From contig JAAVTG010000465.1 in NCBI GenBank assembly GCA_011947345.1, positions 1 through 40,044 of the forward strand: a DNA stretch of 40,044 bases. Reading direction: 5' to 3'. A program made the translations under genes and the position numbers. How positions within the stretch are numbered: position 1 is the stretch's first letter; each line of letters starts with the position of its first letter. A model generated the notes under the pieces. The model saw nothing but the letters and a program-made list of their open reading frames with translations. It did not search any database and was not told the origin of the DNA. Below, in pieces: positions 39,423 to 40,044 of this stretch. This DNA is from Phytophthora quininea (lineage: Eukaryota; Oomycota; Peronosporomycetes; Peronosporales; Peronosporaceae).

Positions 39423-40044
39423 TCATGGATCTGTTGGCCGGTGTCGTGGAAGCAGGCGTAGCACCAAGCGAGTTGAGTTCTGCTGACTGGAGACGTCCGG
39501 TACAACATCTTGGTCGCGGACACAGTGAGCCAGACTCTCCGAGCACAGCACCTGCATCATGAAGCGCGTGCTGCTGACCTTCTCTGGTGTATTGAGGACA
39601 TTGCTTTCCAACACCACCCCACCTCCGTCAGCTAGCTGTCGACGGATCTGCTTCAGGATTTCATCGCGGTATGCTGCATCGGTGGCGATTTCGTCCGCCT
39701 GCAAGTCGATTAGTCGAACAAGTCCGTCAGCCCCATAGTCAGCAGTGTCTTGGCTCTCGTCACACGTTTCCACTTGATCGACGTCTTGTTCAGGAGGCGA
39801 TGGAATTTCTTCTCGAACCTTCCTGCTGTTAGTATGATCTCGATCTCTCCGCTTTGGTCCATTTCGCAGCTCTTGGCGCATGTTCCTCCTTCGAGTTGTT
39901 TGGGCAACATCTCGAGCTTCCTCTTTCCGGGCGCGGGCTCGATACGCGTGTTTGACTTGGCCGACAGTCTTCGGTAGCTTCTCGTGTGGATCAATCTCCA
40001 CCGTCAGCTCTTGATCGCCAGTCGTCTCGACTGTGCTGCGCCAC
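39423..40044 (-). CDS. unrecognised protein, 5' part beyond window
   Basis: An open minus-strand frame from the window edge to TGA at 39423-39425, at least 206 codons. ATG 40001 is inside the frame, but the frame is open upstream of it (STVETTGDQELTVEI). It has a basic, Arg/Lys-rich helical stretch (KHAYRARARKEEARDVAQ), an acidic middle, then a helical part (VRLIDLQADEIATDAAY, RDEILKQIRRQLADGGG). A neighbouring frame continues with coding-like sequence past the stop, so the C-terminus may be longer. No family recognised. It converges on the ABHD18-like gene. Confidence 0.55.
   Translation of the reverse strand, partial: WRSTVETTGDQELTVEIDPHEKLPKTVGQVKHAYRARARKEEARDVAQTTRRRNMRQELRNGPKRRDRDHTNSRKVREEIPSPPEQDVDQVETCDESQDTADYGADGLVRLIDLQADEIATDAAYRDEILKQIRRQLADGGGVVLESNVLNTPEKVSSTRFMMQVLCSESLAHCVRDQDVVPDVSSQQNSTRLVLRLLPRHRPTDP

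Noticed and set aside
1..40044. tRNA or rRNA genes
   Set aside because: No convincing cloverleaf or conserved rRNA stretch noticed; the tRNA-like GGTATCAGAGC at 23623 looks like a primer-binding site, not a tRNA gene.

Overview
The window is from a eukaryote, most likely an oomycete and probably Phytophthora. The pointers are two genes resembling the oomycete M96 mating-specific protein family, short GT-AG introns of about 75-95 bases, and a dense mixture of MULE, hAT, Harbinger, Copia and TnpB/Fanzor-type remnants beside compact genes. No database search was possible. Family names rest on motifs read by eye, and the species assignment is inference.

Layout. 1-726 (-): SAM-dependent methyltransferase, cut by the window edge. 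1067-3388 (+): long helical protein, not securely recognised. 3473-10609 (-): tandem cluster in which an M96-like gene (coiled coil plus START-like region) alternates with a multi-spanning membrane protein gene, in the order M96b, TM2, M96a, TM3 (only its N-terminus left), then TM1. A fragment carrying a TnpB/Fanzor zinc ribbon lies where the rest of TM3 should be. 10732-14663: a complete hAT element with 12-bp inverted termini and a perfect 8-bp target duplication (TGCCAGAC). Besides its transposase it carries pieces of two host genes, HSP70 (+) and an ABCA-type transporter (-). 14876-18830 (-): MULE with transposase, SWIM finger and an Ulp1/C48-like protease tail. 19268-20162 (-): Harbinger (PIF) transposase remnant. 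20163-26460: AT-rich degenerate repeat DNA with a Copia RNase H end. 26462-27515 (-): unrecognised basic/acidic protein. 27664-27735: near-perfect 33-bp hairpin. 29574-33818: second MULE with matching inverted termini. 33089-36650: three small acidic ORFs and a possible LTR. 37557-39243 (+): ABHD18-type alpha/beta hydrolase with five exons. 39423-40044 (-): unknown gene running off the window.

Almost every long coding region, including the otherwise well-kept ABHD18 gene, is broken by shifts that look like single missing bases, mostly at short homopolymer runs. I count about 20 such sites against one of the opposite sense. This fits systematic base-skipping in the assembly better than independent decay of every gene. 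Transposon copies additionally carry true in-frame stops. Frame-broken genes are therefore annotated as single loci.

The most interesting items are the hAT element that has captured HSP70 and ABCA fragments, the repeated M96/membrane-protein gene module, and the TnpB/Fanzor fragment inside that module.
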